From: Phycisphaerales bacterium AB-hyl4
GTDB taxonomy: Bacteria > Planctomycetota > Phycisphaerae > Phycisphaerales > Phycisphaeraceae
NCBI GenBank assembly: GCA_041821185.1
Contig: JBGUBD010000003.1
Coordinates: 1-64,000 of the forward strand
Direction of reading: 5' to 3'
Length of the DNA stretch: 64,000 nt
Position 1 is the first letter of the stretch. Each line of letters starts with the position of its first letter. Positions 9,426-22,099 of the stretch are shown here, in pieces. The translations under genes and the position numbers were made by a program. The notes beneath the pieces are model-generated. The model saw nothing but the letters and a program-made list of their open reading frames with translations, was not told the DNA's origin and ran no database searches.

Positions 9426-10879
9426 TCGTCCTCGCGGCCGGTCGCTTCATCACCGAGCGTCGCACGATAGTCGGCATGACCGTTGGCGTGGGCCTGCGGC
9501 ATCACCGTCTTCACTTCCGCCATCGCCACCATCGGCAGGAACTTGCAGAACAGCAGGAACAGCGTGAAGAACAGACCGAAGCTGCCCAGCAGCATGCCCA
9601 TGTCAACCCACGTCGGCCAGTACATCGCCCAGCTCGACGGCAGGAAGTCGCGGTGCAGGCTGGTCACGATGATCACGAACCGCTCGAACCACATGCCCAC
9701 GTTCACGCACATCGCCGCGAACAGCAGCGTCCACGGATTCAAACGACACCACTTGAACCACAGAATCTGCGGACCCACGATATTGCAGAAAATCATCGTC
9801 CAGAACGCCCACGCATAAGGCCCGAACGGACGATTCAAAAACGCGTACTGCTCAAAATGATGCCCCGAATACCAGGCGACAAAGAACTCCACAGCGTACG
9901 CGTACGCGACGATCATCCCCGTGCCGAGCATGACCTTGGCCATGTTCTCCATATGCCTGGCCGTGATGAAATCCTCAAGCCCGAACAGGTGACGCGCCGG
10001 CAACGCGAGCGTGATCACCATCGCAAACCCGCCGAAGATCGCACCCGCGACAAAGTAAGGCGGGAAGATCGTCGTATGCCAACCCGGAAGCTGCGACACC
10101 GCGAAGTCGAACGACACGACCGAGTGCACCGAAAGCACCAGCGGCGTCGCCAGCGCTGCCAGCAGCAGGTACGCCTTCTCATAACGATGCCACTGCCGCA
10201 TCGACCCGGTCCACCCCAGGCTCGCAGCGCCGTACGCCATCTGCGCGATGCGGTTTTTCGCACGGTCGCGAAGCGTCGCAAGGTCGGGAATCATGCCCAC
10301 GTACCAGAACAGCGCCGACACGGTTGCGTAAGTGCTCACCGCGAACACGTCCCACAGCAGCGGGCTGCGGAACTGCGGCCACATGTCCATCTGGTTCGGA
10401 ATCGGGAACAGCCAGTACGCAAGCCACGGCCGACCGATATGCACCGCCGGGAACAGGCCCGCACACGTGACCGCGAAGATCGTCATCGCCTCGGCGAAAC
10501 GGTTGATGCTCGTTCGCCAGTTCTGCCGGAACAGGAACAAAATGGCGGAGATCAGCGTGCCCGCGTGGCCGATGCCCACCCAGAACACGAAGTTGATGAT
10601 GTCGAACGCCCAGCCGACCGGCTGGTTATTGCCCCACACCCCAACGCCCGTGGTCACCAGGTAAAGCAGGCAGCCTTTCAGCAGGCCCACCAGACTCAGT
10701 GAGATCAGCAGGGCGATCCACCACCAGAACTGCGGACGGGTTTCAGCAATACGGCTGACCTTCTCGGTCACCGTGCTGAAATCGTTCGCGCCCACAACCA
10801 GCGCGGCCCGCTCGCGCGGGTCATCACCGGTGTTCTGGGCCGGCACGTCAATCAGGCTGTCGCTGCGAATCGTCGCCAT
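9422..10879 (-). CDS. actC: Alternative complex III quinol-binding subunit ActC (NrfD family)
   Basis: This is a polytopic membrane protein of 485 residues, with about ten helices in the NrfD/polysulfide reductase arrangement. Recognisable stretches include [33 protein letters not shown] and [26 protein letters not shown]. The family binds menaquinol next to the Fe-S subunit ActB. The stop overlaps actD, and the start is about 107 bases after the actB stop. Confidence 0.95.
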   Translation of the reverse strand: MATIRSDSLIDVPAQNTGDDPRERAALVVGANDFSTVTEKVSRIAETRPQFWWWIALLISLSLVGLLKGCLLYLVTTGVGVWGNNQPVGWAFDIINFVFWVGIGHAGTLISAILFLFRQNWRTSINRFAEAMTIFAVTCAGLFPAVHIGRPWLAYWLFPIPNQMDMWPQFRSPLLWDVFAVSTYATVSALFWYVGMIPDLATLRDRAKNRIAQMAYGAASLGWTGSMRQWHRYEKAYLLLAALATPLVLSVHSVVSFDFAVSQLPGWHTTIFPPYFVAGAIFGGFAMVITLALPARHLFGLEDFITARHMENMAKVMLGTGMIVAYAYAVEFFVAWYSGHHFEQYAFLNRPFGPYAWAFWTMIFCNIVGPQILWFKWCRLNPWTLLFAAMCVNVGMWFERFVIIVTSLHRDFLPSSWAMYWPTWVDMGMLLGSFGLFFTLFLLFCKFLPMVAMAEVKTVMPQAHANGHADYRATLGDEATGREDE

Positions 10880-10881
10880 GG

Positions 10882-10985
10882 TCAGTTTCGAGTTTCAGGT
10901 TTCGAGTTTCGAGTTTTACGCTTCGGGTGACGAGTCGAGTCCGGGTCGCCTGGGCAACTCGAAACTCGAAACTCGCGACTCGAAA
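10882..10985. repeat. Intra-operon CGAGTTT repeat tract between actB and actC
   Basis: The spacer consists largely of tandem, degenerate GTTTCGAGTTTC words on one side and AACTCGAAACTC words on the other, around a central non-repeated stretch. It resembles the tract between actE and actF and could fold as an imperfect stem in the polycistronic mRNA. Confidence 0.7.
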
Positions 10986-14149
<3,164 letters not shown>

Positions 14150-14162
<13 letters not shown>

Positions 14163-14926
14163 GTCGAGCAGCTCACCATGTACATTGTGTCGTGAATGCT
14201 GTATTTCTGCTTCACGGCAGTGCCGATCACCAGTTGCGCTTCGTCACGGCTCAACTCGTCCACGCGATCGCGCTGAGCCTCGTCCATGTGCGCTTCATAC
14301 TCTTCCACATGAGCAAGCAAATGCTCACGCGGATCCCAATCCAGTTGTGTCACATACTCCGCCGGCCGCAACGCCTTCTCCGGCTCGCGGTGGCAGTCCA
14401 GGCACCACGCCATGCTCAACGACTCCGCCCGGTACACGACTTCCATCGTGTCCACTCGGCCGTGGCAGTCCACACACGACACACCACGGTTCACGTGAGC
14501 CGAGTGATTGAAATACACGAAGTCCGGCGAGTCGTGAACCTTGATCCATTCGATCGGTTGACCCGTCTCGTAACTTTCATGCACCGGCCGAAGCGCCGCG
14601 CTGTCTTTCTTGATCCCCGCCGCATCGCCGGGCGCGTGACACGAAATGCACACCTGCGTCGACGGAATCGCGGCGAAGTCGGTCTGCTCCACGGTCGTGT
14701 GGCAGTACCGGCAGTCCATCCCCAACTCACCGACGTGCATTGCGTGACTGAAGGGTACGGGCTGCTGCGGGGCGTAGCCCACGCTCAACGTGTCCGCCGA
14801 CAGGCCGAAGCCCACCAGCACAGGCACGTACAGGCCGCCACCCACCGCGCCGAGCACTGCCAGCGGCAACAGGTAGTTCACCCATCGCGGGAAAACGAAT
14901 CGGCTTGAAGCTGCTTTGTTGGCCAT
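14150..14926 (-). CDS. actA: Alternative complex III pentahaem cytochrome c ActA
   Basis: This is the first gene of the respiratory operon. A hydrophobic anchor (about 17-40) is followed by five CxxCH haem sites at residues 72-76, 93-97, 151-155, 175-179 and 253-257. The last site is two residues from the end. The length of 258 residues and the five haems match ActA. It collects electrons from ActB in the supercomplex, on the periplasmic side. A sigma70-like promoter lies about 28 bases upstream of the ATG. Confidence 0.96.
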
Positions 14927-14953
14927 GCGTCGATACCACTGCTCGAAGCCGTG

Positions 14954-14981
14954 ATTCTAAGTCGAATCAAGCGGAGGTCAA
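14954..14981 (-). promoter_or_regulatory. Sigma70-like promoter of the act-cta operon
   Basis: Reading on the minus strand, TTGACC and TAGAAT are separated by 16 bases, about 28 bases before the actA ATG. Each hexamer matches the consensus at five of six positions, and the surrounding region is AT-richer than its neighbours. Confidence 0.6.
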
Positions 14982-15188
14982 AAAAGGACCGCATGTTGCG
15001 GCCGAAGCTTGAATAAGACACAAAAGATAGCGACCAATCACGCTGCTGACAAAGTCGCCGGGTTCTCCACAAATTGACCCGCCGCTCATCAGCCCCGCTC
15101 AGCCCCGCGGAGATCCCCCCAGACAGGCCGCCCCCTCGCCAAAACAGGACACCTCAGCGCCCCGTCGTTTCCCCCATCCCCCGCCTGC

Positions 15189-15650
15189 TCAACGCGGATG
15201 CCGGAACACTTCGTCGTCGTCCGCGGCCCCTACTGTATCGACCATTGCCCGGCCGGTGGGCCAGAAAGGTGCAAATAACATGAACGCCACCGCCGCTGGC
15301 AAAAGGTTCGGCAGCAGCGTTCCGCTAAACAGCACGCCCACCAGCGCGATGATCCCGCCGACTTCCGGCGCGATCCAGATCGTGATCATCCCTTTCAGGT
15401 AACTCTCCGGATCGACCGAACGTCCTTCCCAGTACGAGCGATACACATGATGCCGCAGCAAAAACGCCCCCGGCGTCGCCAGCAGCAGCCACGCCAGCGA
15501 GACAAGGAAAAACACCTGTCCAAGCATGGGGCGCGTCGTTCCTTCGCCGAACACCAGCGACCACATCACCACCACGAACAGCGCTGCCGGGGTCAGTAGA
15601 AACACGGTCCACCAGATCCACGCCAGCCGCAACGCTCGTTCCATCGTCAT
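15189..15650 (-). CDS. Hypothetical four-helix membrane protein
   Basis: This 153-residue protein has about four hydrophobic segments and a charged C-terminal end. I recognise no family. The start at 15650 is preceded by GGGAG seven bases upstream. The gene stands alone between the act operon promoter and the divergent glucoamylase-like gene. The 262 bases on its left hold only the act promoter region. Confidence 0.7.
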   Translation of the reverse strand: MTMERALRLAWIWWTVFLLTPAALFVVVMWSLVFGEGTTRPMLGQVFFLVSLAWLLLATPGAFLLRHHVYRSYWEGRSVDPESYLKGMITIWIAPEVGGIIALVGVLFSGTLLPNLLPAAVAFMLFAPFWPTGRAMVDTVGAADDDEVFRHPR

Positions 15651-15774
15651 CGTTCAACTCCCCTGACTAGCCGTCTGCATTTTGCAGACCATTCACACGA
15701 AACACGCAACCGAATCGCCCACCACACCCTCACAACGATGATCCTATCAACTCCCGCCCCACATTGCGCGACTT

Positions 15775-15822
15775 CTTTCCCAAAACCAGAAACCAGAAAC
15801 CACAAACCAGAAACCTCTCCCT
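15775..15822. repeat. AACCAGAAACCA repeat tract
   Basis: Upstream of the glucoamylase-like gene there is a short run of the words AACCAGAAACCA and CACAAACCAGAA. It is the complement of the TTTCTGGTTT tracts at about 31.06, 33.66 and 37.94 kb. No protein is encoded here. Confidence 0.6.
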
Positions 15823-15899
15823 TAACCCCTCGCATTGGACGTACCGCTGCGAATGGTCGATAACATACCCGGCCGTCAACCCCGGCCAGGGAGCTACCC

Positions 15900-18134
15900 A
15901 TGCCTCGCAATATCCCCGTCGGCAACGGACAGATGCTGGTCACCTTCGATCAGCACTACCGCGTGCGCGACCTCTACTACCCACACGTCGGCCAGGAAAA
16001 CCACGCCGGCGGCTCACCCTGTCGCTTCGGCGTCTGGGCAGACATCCCCGAAAACCCCGACCGCAAAGACGAGCGACGACGCAAACGCCTCTACTGGTCC
16101 GACGAAGGCTGGGACATCAACCTCGGCTACCGCCCTGAAACGCTCGCCACCGACGTCCGCATGCGCCACGACGCCTTCCAGCTCGAGCTGCGCTGCTCCG
16201 ACGTCGCTGACTTCCATCGCCCCGTCATGGTCCGGCGCATCGAAGTCGCCAACCTTACCGATCAGGAACGCGAAGTCCGACTCTTCCACCAGCACGACTT
16301 CCAGATGTACGGCACGAAAGTCGGCGATACCGCCTACTACGACCCCCAACTCCGCAGCCTCATCCACTATCGACGTGCACGCTACATCATGACCTGCTTC
16401 TACCTCGACGGGGAGCAGCAGATCGACGAGTACGCCACTGGCAACGCAGGCTTCGGCGGCGCGGAGGGCACTTACCGCGACGCCGAAGACGGCCACCTCG
16501 GCATGAACTCCATCGCCCAGGGCGCTGTCGACTCCACCATGATGGTTCGCGTCCAACTGCCCGCCAACGGCATGCGCGTCGTCTACCTCGTCATCGGCTG
16601 CGGCCACAAGTACGACGACCTCGAACAACTGCACCGCTTCCTCCATCGCGAAACACCGCAAGGCGTCGTCGATCGCACGGTCAGCTACTGGCGACTCTGG
16701 CTCGCCGCGACACGCACCGACCTCGACGACTACACCGAGCGCGGCCTGTCGAAGAAAGTCGTCGACCTATTCAAACGCTCGCTGCTCGTGGTCCGCACGC
16801 AGATCGACAACACCGGTGCGATCATCGCCGCGAACGACTCGGACATCATGCAGTTTTCGCGCGATACCTATTCCTACCTCTGGCCGCGCGACGGCGCATA
16901 CGTTGCCGACGCGATGGACGCCGCCGGCTTCCCCAACGTCTCGCGAAGCTTCCTCTCGCTCTGCGCCAAGATCATTAACGATCAAGGCTACTTCCTTCAC
17001 AAATACAACCCCGACGGCTCGCTCGCGTCGAGTTGGCATCCGTGGGTGTCCAACGGCCGACCGCAACTGCCCATTCAGGAAGACGAAACCGCGCTCGTAC
17101 TCTGGGCCGCCTGGCGACACTACGTCCGCTATCGCGATATCGAGTTCATGCGTCCGCTGTGGATTCGCCTCATTCAGCCGGCGGGCGATTTCCTTGTCCG
17201 CTTCCGCGATCCCGAAACGCACCTGCCCCTGCCCAGTTGGGACTTGTGGGAAGAGCGGTGGGGCGTGCACGCATTCACCGTCGCGACTGTTTATGCCGGG
17301 CTCAAGGCGGCGTGGCAGTTCGCCGTCTGCTTCGGCGATCACGCGCGGGCGTCGCGCTATTCGCAGGCCGCCGAGCAGGTCCGCTCCGCGTTCTGCAAGC
17401 ATCTGTGGTCGGAAAAGCACGGCCGATTCCTCCGCCGTATCGTCCCGCTCGACCACGACCGCACCGCCGGCCTCATGGCAGAGGTCATGGCCGGCCGCGA
17501 TCCCACCGCCAGCCACGTCGATCTCAACGGGGCAACCGACACCGCGAAAAACGGCAACGGCGACGATCACAAGTTCGAAGTCGACGAAACGCTCGACGCT
17601 TCGATGTACGCCATCTTCGGCCTCGGCCTGCTGCCGGTCGACGACAAACGTGTCACCGCCACCATGGACGCCATCGAAAAACGACTCTGGATCAAGACCG
17701 ACGTCGGCGGCGTCGCCCGCTACGAAGATGACTACTACCACCAGGTCACGCGAGACACGGAAAACGTGCCCGGCAACCCGTGGTTCATCTGCACGCTCTG
17801 GTTGGCCGACTACTACATCGCCCGCGCTCAAGACGTCGATCAACTCAACAAAGCGTTGCCCATCATGGAGTGGGTCGCCAACCGCGCGCTGCCCTCCGGC
17901 GTGCTCGCTGAGCAGGTGCACCCTGAAACCAACGCGCCGCTGTCCGTCTCACCGCTGACATGGAGTCACGCCACCGTCGTCTCCACTGTCATGCAGTACC
18001 TCAGCAAGCTCGACGAAATGAGCGCCTGCGAATCGTGTGGCCAACCCCACCAGTCTCGACTGCCCGACGCCCGCCTGCTACGTCGGCAGTCCATCGCGCG
18101 CAAGTCCACCATGCCCGACCCCACCCACCCATAA
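15900..18134 (+). CDS. Glycoside hydrolase family 15 (glucoamylase-like)
   Basis: This is probably a cytoplasmic alpha-glucan hydrolase acting on alpha-1,4 or alpha-1,6 glucosyl bonds or on trehalose. The N-terminal beta-sandwich (about 1-270) precedes an alpha/alpha barrel. LWPRDGAY marks the substrate pocket. Glu451/Glu452 in SWDLWEER and Glu671 in AEQVHPE are the expected acid and base. There is no signal peptide. GGGAG eight bases before the ATG supports this start. At 744 residues it is longer than the ~600-residue bacterial forms, partly through a polar segment near 530-565. Exact substrate is unknown. It is followed by a 26-base hairpin. Confidence 0.88.
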   Translation: MPRNIPVGNGQMLVTFDQHYRVRDLYYPHVGQENHAGGSPCRFGVWADIPENPDRKDERRRKRLYWSDEGWDINLGYRPETLATDVRMRHDAFQLELRCSDVADFHRPVMVRRIEVANLTDQEREVRLFHQHDFQMYGTKVGDTAYYDPQLRSLIHYRRARYIMTCFYLDGEQQIDEYATGNAGFGGAEGTYRDAEDGHLGMNSIAQGAVDSTMMVRVQLPANGMRVVYLVIGCGHKYDDLEQLHRFLHRETPQGVVDRTVSYWRLWLAATRTDLDDYTERGLSKKVVDLFKRSLLVVRTQIDNTGAIIAANDSDIMQFSRDTYSYLWPRDGAYVADAMDAAGFPNVSRSFLSLCAKIINDQGYFLHKYNPDGSLASSWHPWVSNGRPQLPIQEDETALVLWAAWRHYVRYRDIEFMRPLWIRLIQPAGDFLVRFRDPETHLPLPSWDLWEERWGVHAFTVATVYAGLKAAWQFAVCFGDHARASRYSQAAEQVRSAFCKHLWSEKHGRFLRRIVPLDHDRTAGLMAEVMAGRDPTASHVDLNGATDTAKNGNGDDHKFEVDETLDASMYAIFGLGLLPVDDKRVTATMDAIEKRLWIKTDVGGVARYEDDYYHQVTRDTENVPGNPWFICTLWLADYYIARAQDVDQLNKALPIMEWVANRALPSGVLAEQVHPETNAPLSVSPLTWSHATVVSTVMQYLSKLDEMSACESCGQPHQSRLPDARLLRRQSIARKSTMPDPTHP

Positions 18135-18153
18135 CACAACACCCACCCCACAA

Positions 18154-18179
18154 AGCCCGGGGATGGCAATCCCCGGGCT
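18154..18179. repeat. Intergenic palindrome downstream of the GH15 gene
   Basis: Arms of 11 bases (AGCCCGGGGAT / ATCCCCGGGCT) around a four-base loop form a perfect hairpin between two convergent genes. There is no convincing T-run. It follows the same pattern as the CCCACGGAT-ATCCGTGGG palindromes elsewhere in the window: a GGAT...ATCC centre, and CTTT after the stem on the minus strand. Confidence 0.75.
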
Positions 18180-18216
18180 CCCTTCGCGCGCCCCAACCCC
18201 ACCGTGCACATCCCCC

Positions 18217-18861
18217 TCACCGCAACCGTTCATCCTCAGCCTTACGCACCGCCGGCGTCGTCGTCGCCGCGGCGAACAGGCAGATTGTCGCCAGCAACTC
18301 GACCATCTCTTCGATGTACTGCGACGTGCTCGGATCAATCGGAAACTTTTCTTTGTCGAACGGCCACGACATAACATAAAAGACACACCCCGCCAGCGTG
18401 AACAACGCACATGGGCTTAAGAATGCCTGCCGTACATACCCGCGCAGCCAGTCGATGCGCGGCACGAGCAGCCCGATGAACACCACCCACGCCACCACCA
18501 CCAGCCCGCGAATCGCCAGTTCGATGCTCGGCCAGAACGGTGCAGGCCCAAACTCATCAATCTGCAACTCGCGCACCGCAAACGACAGGCAGAGGATCGC
18601 CAACCCCGCCCGGTACCACGCATCAAAACGATACTCCCGTCGAACCGCGCGAAGGCTGTGCACCAGGTACGCCATCAACAGCAGAAATGCCTGCGTCGTC
18701 TCTACAACATGATGCTCGTCCATCGTGTTCTCGTCATATCGCCAGAGCGTAAACGTGCCCAGCACACTCAAGATCAAAATGCCCACCCAGACCAGTGTCG
18801 GCCATAGCGCAAGCCGTTCGAAATCCGCCAAAGGTCTGTCACGTTGGGGTTGGTCAGTCAT
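18217..18861 (-). CDS. Hypothetical multi-span membrane protein
   Basis: From the ATG with GGAG just upstream, this is a 214-residue protein with about six hydrophobic segments and short polar loops. It resembles a generic small inner-membrane protein; I recognise no family motif and no catalytic residues. It converges on the GH15 gene. The 208 bases on its right lead into the TIM-barrel gene and hold no visible gene. Confidence 0.75.
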   Translation of the reverse strand: MTDQPQRDRPLADFERLALWPTLVWVGILILSVLGTFTLWRYDENTMDEHHVVETTQAFLLLMAYLVHSLRAVRREYRFDAWYRAGLAILCLSFAVRELQIDEFGPAPFWPSIELAIRGLVVVAWVVFIGLLVPRIDWLRGYVRQAFLSPCALFTLAGCVFYVMSWPFDKEKFPIDPSTSQYIEEMVELLATICLFAAATTTPAVRKAEDERLR

Positions 18862-19093
18862 GCTGCTCCGTGGTGCTGTCAACACGCGCCGATTGGAAAT
18901 GGTCCGGAAAATGTAGACACGCCGTGACGATGCGCTTCACACATCGACGCATTCCGCGCCTGGCGTCATGATCGAATTCGTCATTCGCTCACGTTACGGC
19001 TCAATGCTACATTAGGGCTTGGCAACAGACAACACCGCCCATAGCCAGCGAGCAACACGCGGCGGCGATCCAATCAGAAAGGACTCGGCTACC

Positions 19094-19963
19094 ATGCAGA
19101 TCGGTGTCAGCTCATACAGCTTCAGTCGTCTTACCCGCACCGGCGAAATGTCGGCCGAGGATGTCATCGTCAAGACCAAGGAAATGGGCTTCGACGTCCT
19201 CGAATTCTCCACCATCCCGCTGCCCGAAGGCGAGAGCCTGCCCAAGTACGCCGAAAAGCTGCGGGCCAAAGCCGAGTCCGTCGGCCTGCCGATCGTCAAC
19301 TACACCATCGGCGCCGACCTGATCAACGGCAGCGACGGCGATCTCAATGCCGAAGTCGAACGCGTCAAACGCCAGGTCGACGTTGCTCAAATCCTCGGCG
19401 TTAAAGGCATGCGACACGACGCGACCCGCGGCTTCACGCCCGAGCACAAAGGCCCCAAGTCGTTCGACGCCGCGCTGCCCCGCCTTGTCGAAGGCTGCCG
19501 TGCGATCACCGAATATGCCGCCGACCTCGGCATCCGAACCATGGTGGAAAACCATGGCTTTTTCTGCCAGGACAGCGACCGCGTTGAGAAACTCGTCTGC
19601 ACCGTCGATCATCCGAACTTCGGTATACTCGCGGACGTGGGCAACTTCATCTGCGTCGATGAAAACCCCGGCACCGCGCTCGGCCGAGTGATGCCGCACA
19701 CCTTCCACGTGCACTTCAAAGACTTCCACCTCAAGCCCGGCACGAGCTTCCCGCCCGGCGAAGGCTGGAACCTCTCGCGCGGCGGCAACTTCTGGCGCGG
19801 CTCGATCATCGGCCACGGCGACGTGCCGCTGCTGCAATGCGTCCAGGTCCTCAAACGCAACAACTACGATGGCGTCGTCTCGATTGAATTCGAAGGCATG
19901 GAAGACACCATCCGCGGCATCCAGATCGGCCAGGACAACCTCCGCCGACTGCTCGGGGCGTAG
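19094..19963 (+). CDS. Sugar phosphate isomerase/epimerase-like TIM barrel
   Basis: This 289-residue protein belongs to the xylose isomerase-like (AP endonuclease 2) barrel group. It starts MQIGVSSYSFSRL, typical of these enzymes. Metal-ligand-type residues are visible in MVENHG, ILADVGNF, HVHFKDFH, and GHGDVPL followed by VSIEFEG. The ATG at 19094 has AAAGGA upstream, and the longer upstream reading frame looks non-coding. The family converts or epimerises sugars and inositols with a divalent metal; the substrate cannot be read from sequence. Confidence 0.85.
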   Translation: MQIGVSSYSFSRLTRTGEMSAEDVIVKTKEMGFDVLEFSTIPLPEGESLPKYAEKLRAKAESVGLPIVNYTIGADLINGSDGDLNAEVERVKRQVDVAQILGVKGMRHDATRGFTPEHKGPKSFDAALPRLVEGCRAITEYAADLGIRTMVENHGFFCQDSDRVEKLVCTVDHPNFGILADVGNFICVDENPGTALGRVMPHTFHVHFKDFHLKPGTSFPPGEGWNLSRGGNFWRGSIIGHGDVPLLQCVQVLKRNNYDGVVSIEFEGMEDTIRGIQIGQDNLRRLLGA

Positions 19964-19993
19964 TCATACGCATTGCGAAACAAACGCAGGCGA

Positions 19994-20028
19994 GTGTGCC
20001 ACTGGTGGCTTGCCCACCAGTGGCACAC
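19994..20028. repeat. Perfect 15-bp-arm palindrome
   Basis: Arms GTGTGCCACTGGTGG and CCACCAGTGGCACAC flank a CTTGC loop, directly after the TIM-barrel gene. It belongs to the CACTGGTGG palindrome family (see 20044-20062 and 28867-28882). Confidence 0.85.
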
Positions 20029-20043
20029 TGGTCGCGGATCGCA

Positions 20044-20062
20044 CTGGTGGACAAGCCACCAG
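20044..20062. repeat. CACTGGTGG-family palindrome, second copy
   Basis: CTGGTGG and CCACCAG flank an ACAAG loop. The loop is near-complementary to that of the neighbouring copy, so the two lie in opposite orientation just downstream of the acetyltransferase gene. Confidence 0.75.
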
Positions 20063-20104
20063 CGGCATCCGGCATTTACTTCGGACCGCCCGCCAGCTTG
20101 ATAA

Positions 20105-20743
20105 TCAGGTTGCTTCACAGGCGAGCAGGGCCTCGACATCTCCCGAAACAATCATCGGCAAATGACGCGTTATCTTCTCAATCGGCCAGTTCCACCAAGC
20201 AATTCCCTCCAGCATTTCAATAGCTTCCGGTGAAAACCTCTGTTTGATGGGCCTGGCCGGATTGCCGCCGACGACCGTGTAAGCAGAGACATCGCTGGTC
20301 ACGACCGCGCCTGATGACACGATAGCCCCGTTGCCAATTCTTACACCCGGCATGATCAGTGCGTCGTAGCCGATCCAGACGTCATTTTCGACAATAGTGT
20401 CGCCCTTATATGGCAATTCGCCCAATGTTGGTGCAACCTTCTCCCAGCCATTGCCAAAAATCTGGAACGGGTACGTCGAGATACCGGAGAGTTTGTGGTT
20501 GGCCCCGTTCATAATGAACTTCACCGCGCGGGCTATCGCGCAGAATTTCCCAATGATCAGCTTGTCACCGACAAACGGAAAGTGGTAGAGGACATTGCGT
20601 TCGAAGTTCTCTGAATCCTCTGGATCGTCGTAGTAGGTGTAGTCGCCGACGATAATGTTCGGGTTGCTAACCGTATTTTTGATAAAGCAGACCTGAGGAA
20701 ACCCAGCCATCGGGTGTTTGTTCGTTGGGCTTGGCCCGTACAT
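20105..20743 (-). CDS. CatB/Vat-type xenobiotic O-acetyltransferase
   Basis: This 212-residue left-handed beta-helix acetyltransferase matches the streptogramin/chloramphenicol acetyltransferase group almost end to end. Recognisable are the start [36 protein letters not shown], the catalytic NGANHK (His), [18 protein letters not shown] and [10 protein letters not shown]. It transfers acetyl from acetyl-CoA to a hydroxyl; whether the target is an antibiotic or a cell sugar is unknown. Base composition is clearly lower in GC than its neighbours. With palindromes at the 3' side, this suggests acquisition by transfer. Confidence 0.9.
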   Translation of the reverse strand: MYGPSPTNKHPMAGFPQVCFIKNTVSNPNIIVGDYTYYDDPEDSENFERNVLYHFPFVGDKLIIGKFCAIARAVKFIMNGANHKLSGISTYPFQIFGNGWEKVAPTLGELPYKGDTIVENDVWIGYDALIMPGVRIGNGAIVSSGAVVTSDVSAYTVVGGNPARPIKQRFSPEAIEMLEGIAWWNWPIEKITRHLPMIVSGDVEALLACEAT

Positions 20744-20826
20744 TGATCCTCCACTGTTGAACGCTGGTTAGGTGAGCCCGGGGACATCGGCCTCGACTTC
20801 ACTTGACAGGGCCTACCCTAGACCCT

Positions 20827-22011
20827 TCACCGCACCGCGTGCGTCAGCGCCAGCACCGCGTACGCTGTGACGAGGTTCACATCCGCTTCCATCCAGCGGT
20901 CGGCGTCGTTGGCCCATGAGCCATCGTCGTGCTGCAAGTCGACGAGCGTGGCGACGAGGTCGTTGGCCCAGTCGCGGCTTTCGCCCTCGGCGGTGGTGAT
21001 CGTACTCGTGCCCCAGGCGCTCATCGCGCGGGCGAACGTGTGATAGTAGTAGTACAGGCCATGATGCTTCATGTTCTCCGGCATGCCGGGGTTCTGCTGA
21101 AGCGTGTAGTTGTGGGCGATCCAGTCCCGCGCGGCTTCGACGCGCGGGTCGTCGCGGTCGAGGTCGGCGTAGATGTAGCTTTTGAAGCCGGCGTACGTCA
21201 TCGAGCCATACGTTCGCAGGCCGGACACGGCGCGACCTTCGCGGCCGGCGTCGACCATGTCGGGGTTGGCCATCGACTGCGGTGTGCCGATGTTGTCCGA
21301 GTCGATGCTGGTGGCGTAGATGAACCCGCCGTCGCGTTCGATCATGTCTGCATCGAACATGTCGTTTTCGTCCGTGCCTTGCAGTCGGGTGAGGAAGACG
21401 AGGGCGCGTTGGAAGACTTCGTCTTCGCAGTCGACGCCGGAGTCGTAGAGGCCTTGCAGGGCGAGTTGCACGTTGGAGAGGTCGGGCCTGCCGTGATTGC
21501 CGTAGCCGATGCCGCCGTAGAAGGGGTGGTCTTCGTCGATGGGGTTGCCCTGCGGGTCGAGGTCGCCTTCCTGCCACTGGATGCCTCGGATGAAGTTTTG
21601 CGCGTTGGCGATCGCCTCGGCGACGTCGGGGCGGTGGCTGACTTTGGCCAGCGCGGTCAGCGCGATGGCGGTGTTGTAGTTGGCGAGGATATTGTCGTAT
21701 ATGCCGCCGTCGTCCTGCACGTAGCTGAGGATGAAGTCGATGGCCTTGCTGACCTGTGGATCGTCAGCGGAAATGTTGGGACGCTCGAGCATCGCGGCGA
21801 CGATCATGGCGGTCACCGCGGGGCCGGCGGGCTCGGCCGACCAACTGCCGTCATCTTCTTGAGCATCGCGCAGGTATGCGATGCCACGTTCGATCGCATC
21901 GTTGGCTTTCCGCCAATGGTCGTCGTCCAGTGCGAGCGCTGGCGGTGCGAAGCTCATCGACACGATCATCGAGCAGAACAGAAAGACGACCGTGCGGAAG
22001 TGCTGGGACAT
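20827..22011 (-). CDS. Secreted prenyltransferase/squalene-cyclase-like repeat protein
   Basis: From the ATG at 22011 (GGAG eight bases upstream) the protein has a signal peptide ending near ALA. Alpha/alpha-barrel QW-type repeats follow, for example IAYLRDAQEDDGSWSAE, LVDLQHDDGSWAND and FILSYVQDDGGI. The DXDD motif of class II terpene cyclases is not obvious, so a cyclase reaction is not supported. Planctomycetes encode many such periplasmic repeat proteins of unknown role. It follows the low-GC acetyltransferase gene and is itself of normal GC. Confidence 0.8.
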   Translation of the reverse strand: MSQHFRTVVFLFCSMIVSMSFAPPALALDDDHWRKANDAIERGIAYLRDAQEDDGSWSAEPAGPAVTAMIVAAMLERPNISADDPQVSKAIDFILSYVQDDGGIYDNILANYNTAIALTALAKVSHRPDVAEAIANAQNFIRGIQWQEGDLDPQGNPIDEDHPFYGGIGYGNHGRPDLSNVQLALQGLYDSGVDCEDEVFQRALVFLTRLQGTDENDMFDADMIERDGGFIYATSIDSDNIGTPQSMANPDMVDAGREGRAVSGLRTYGSMTYAGFKSYIYADLDRDDPRVEAARDWIAHNYTLQQNPGMPENMKHHGLYYYYHTFARAMSAWGTSTITTAEGESRDWANDLVATLVDLQHDDGSWANDADRWMEADVNLVTAYAVLALTHAVR

Positions 22012-22099
22012 GAAAAACGCTCCGTGGAGTAGCGGCAAGTTCGGTCCATTATAGGCAGGCGCGCTTGCCGGGCGGGGTGCGTCAGATGTAAGGCACGGC

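Noticed and set aside
18154..18179. Bidirectional terminator between the GH15 gene and its convergent neighbour
   Set aside because: The hairpin is strong but neither side has a T-run, so it is listed as a palindrome.
20105..20743. Calling the acetyltransferase an antibiotic resistance gene
   Set aside because: Family membership does not establish the substrate, and many chromosomal CatB/Vat homologues do not confer resistance.
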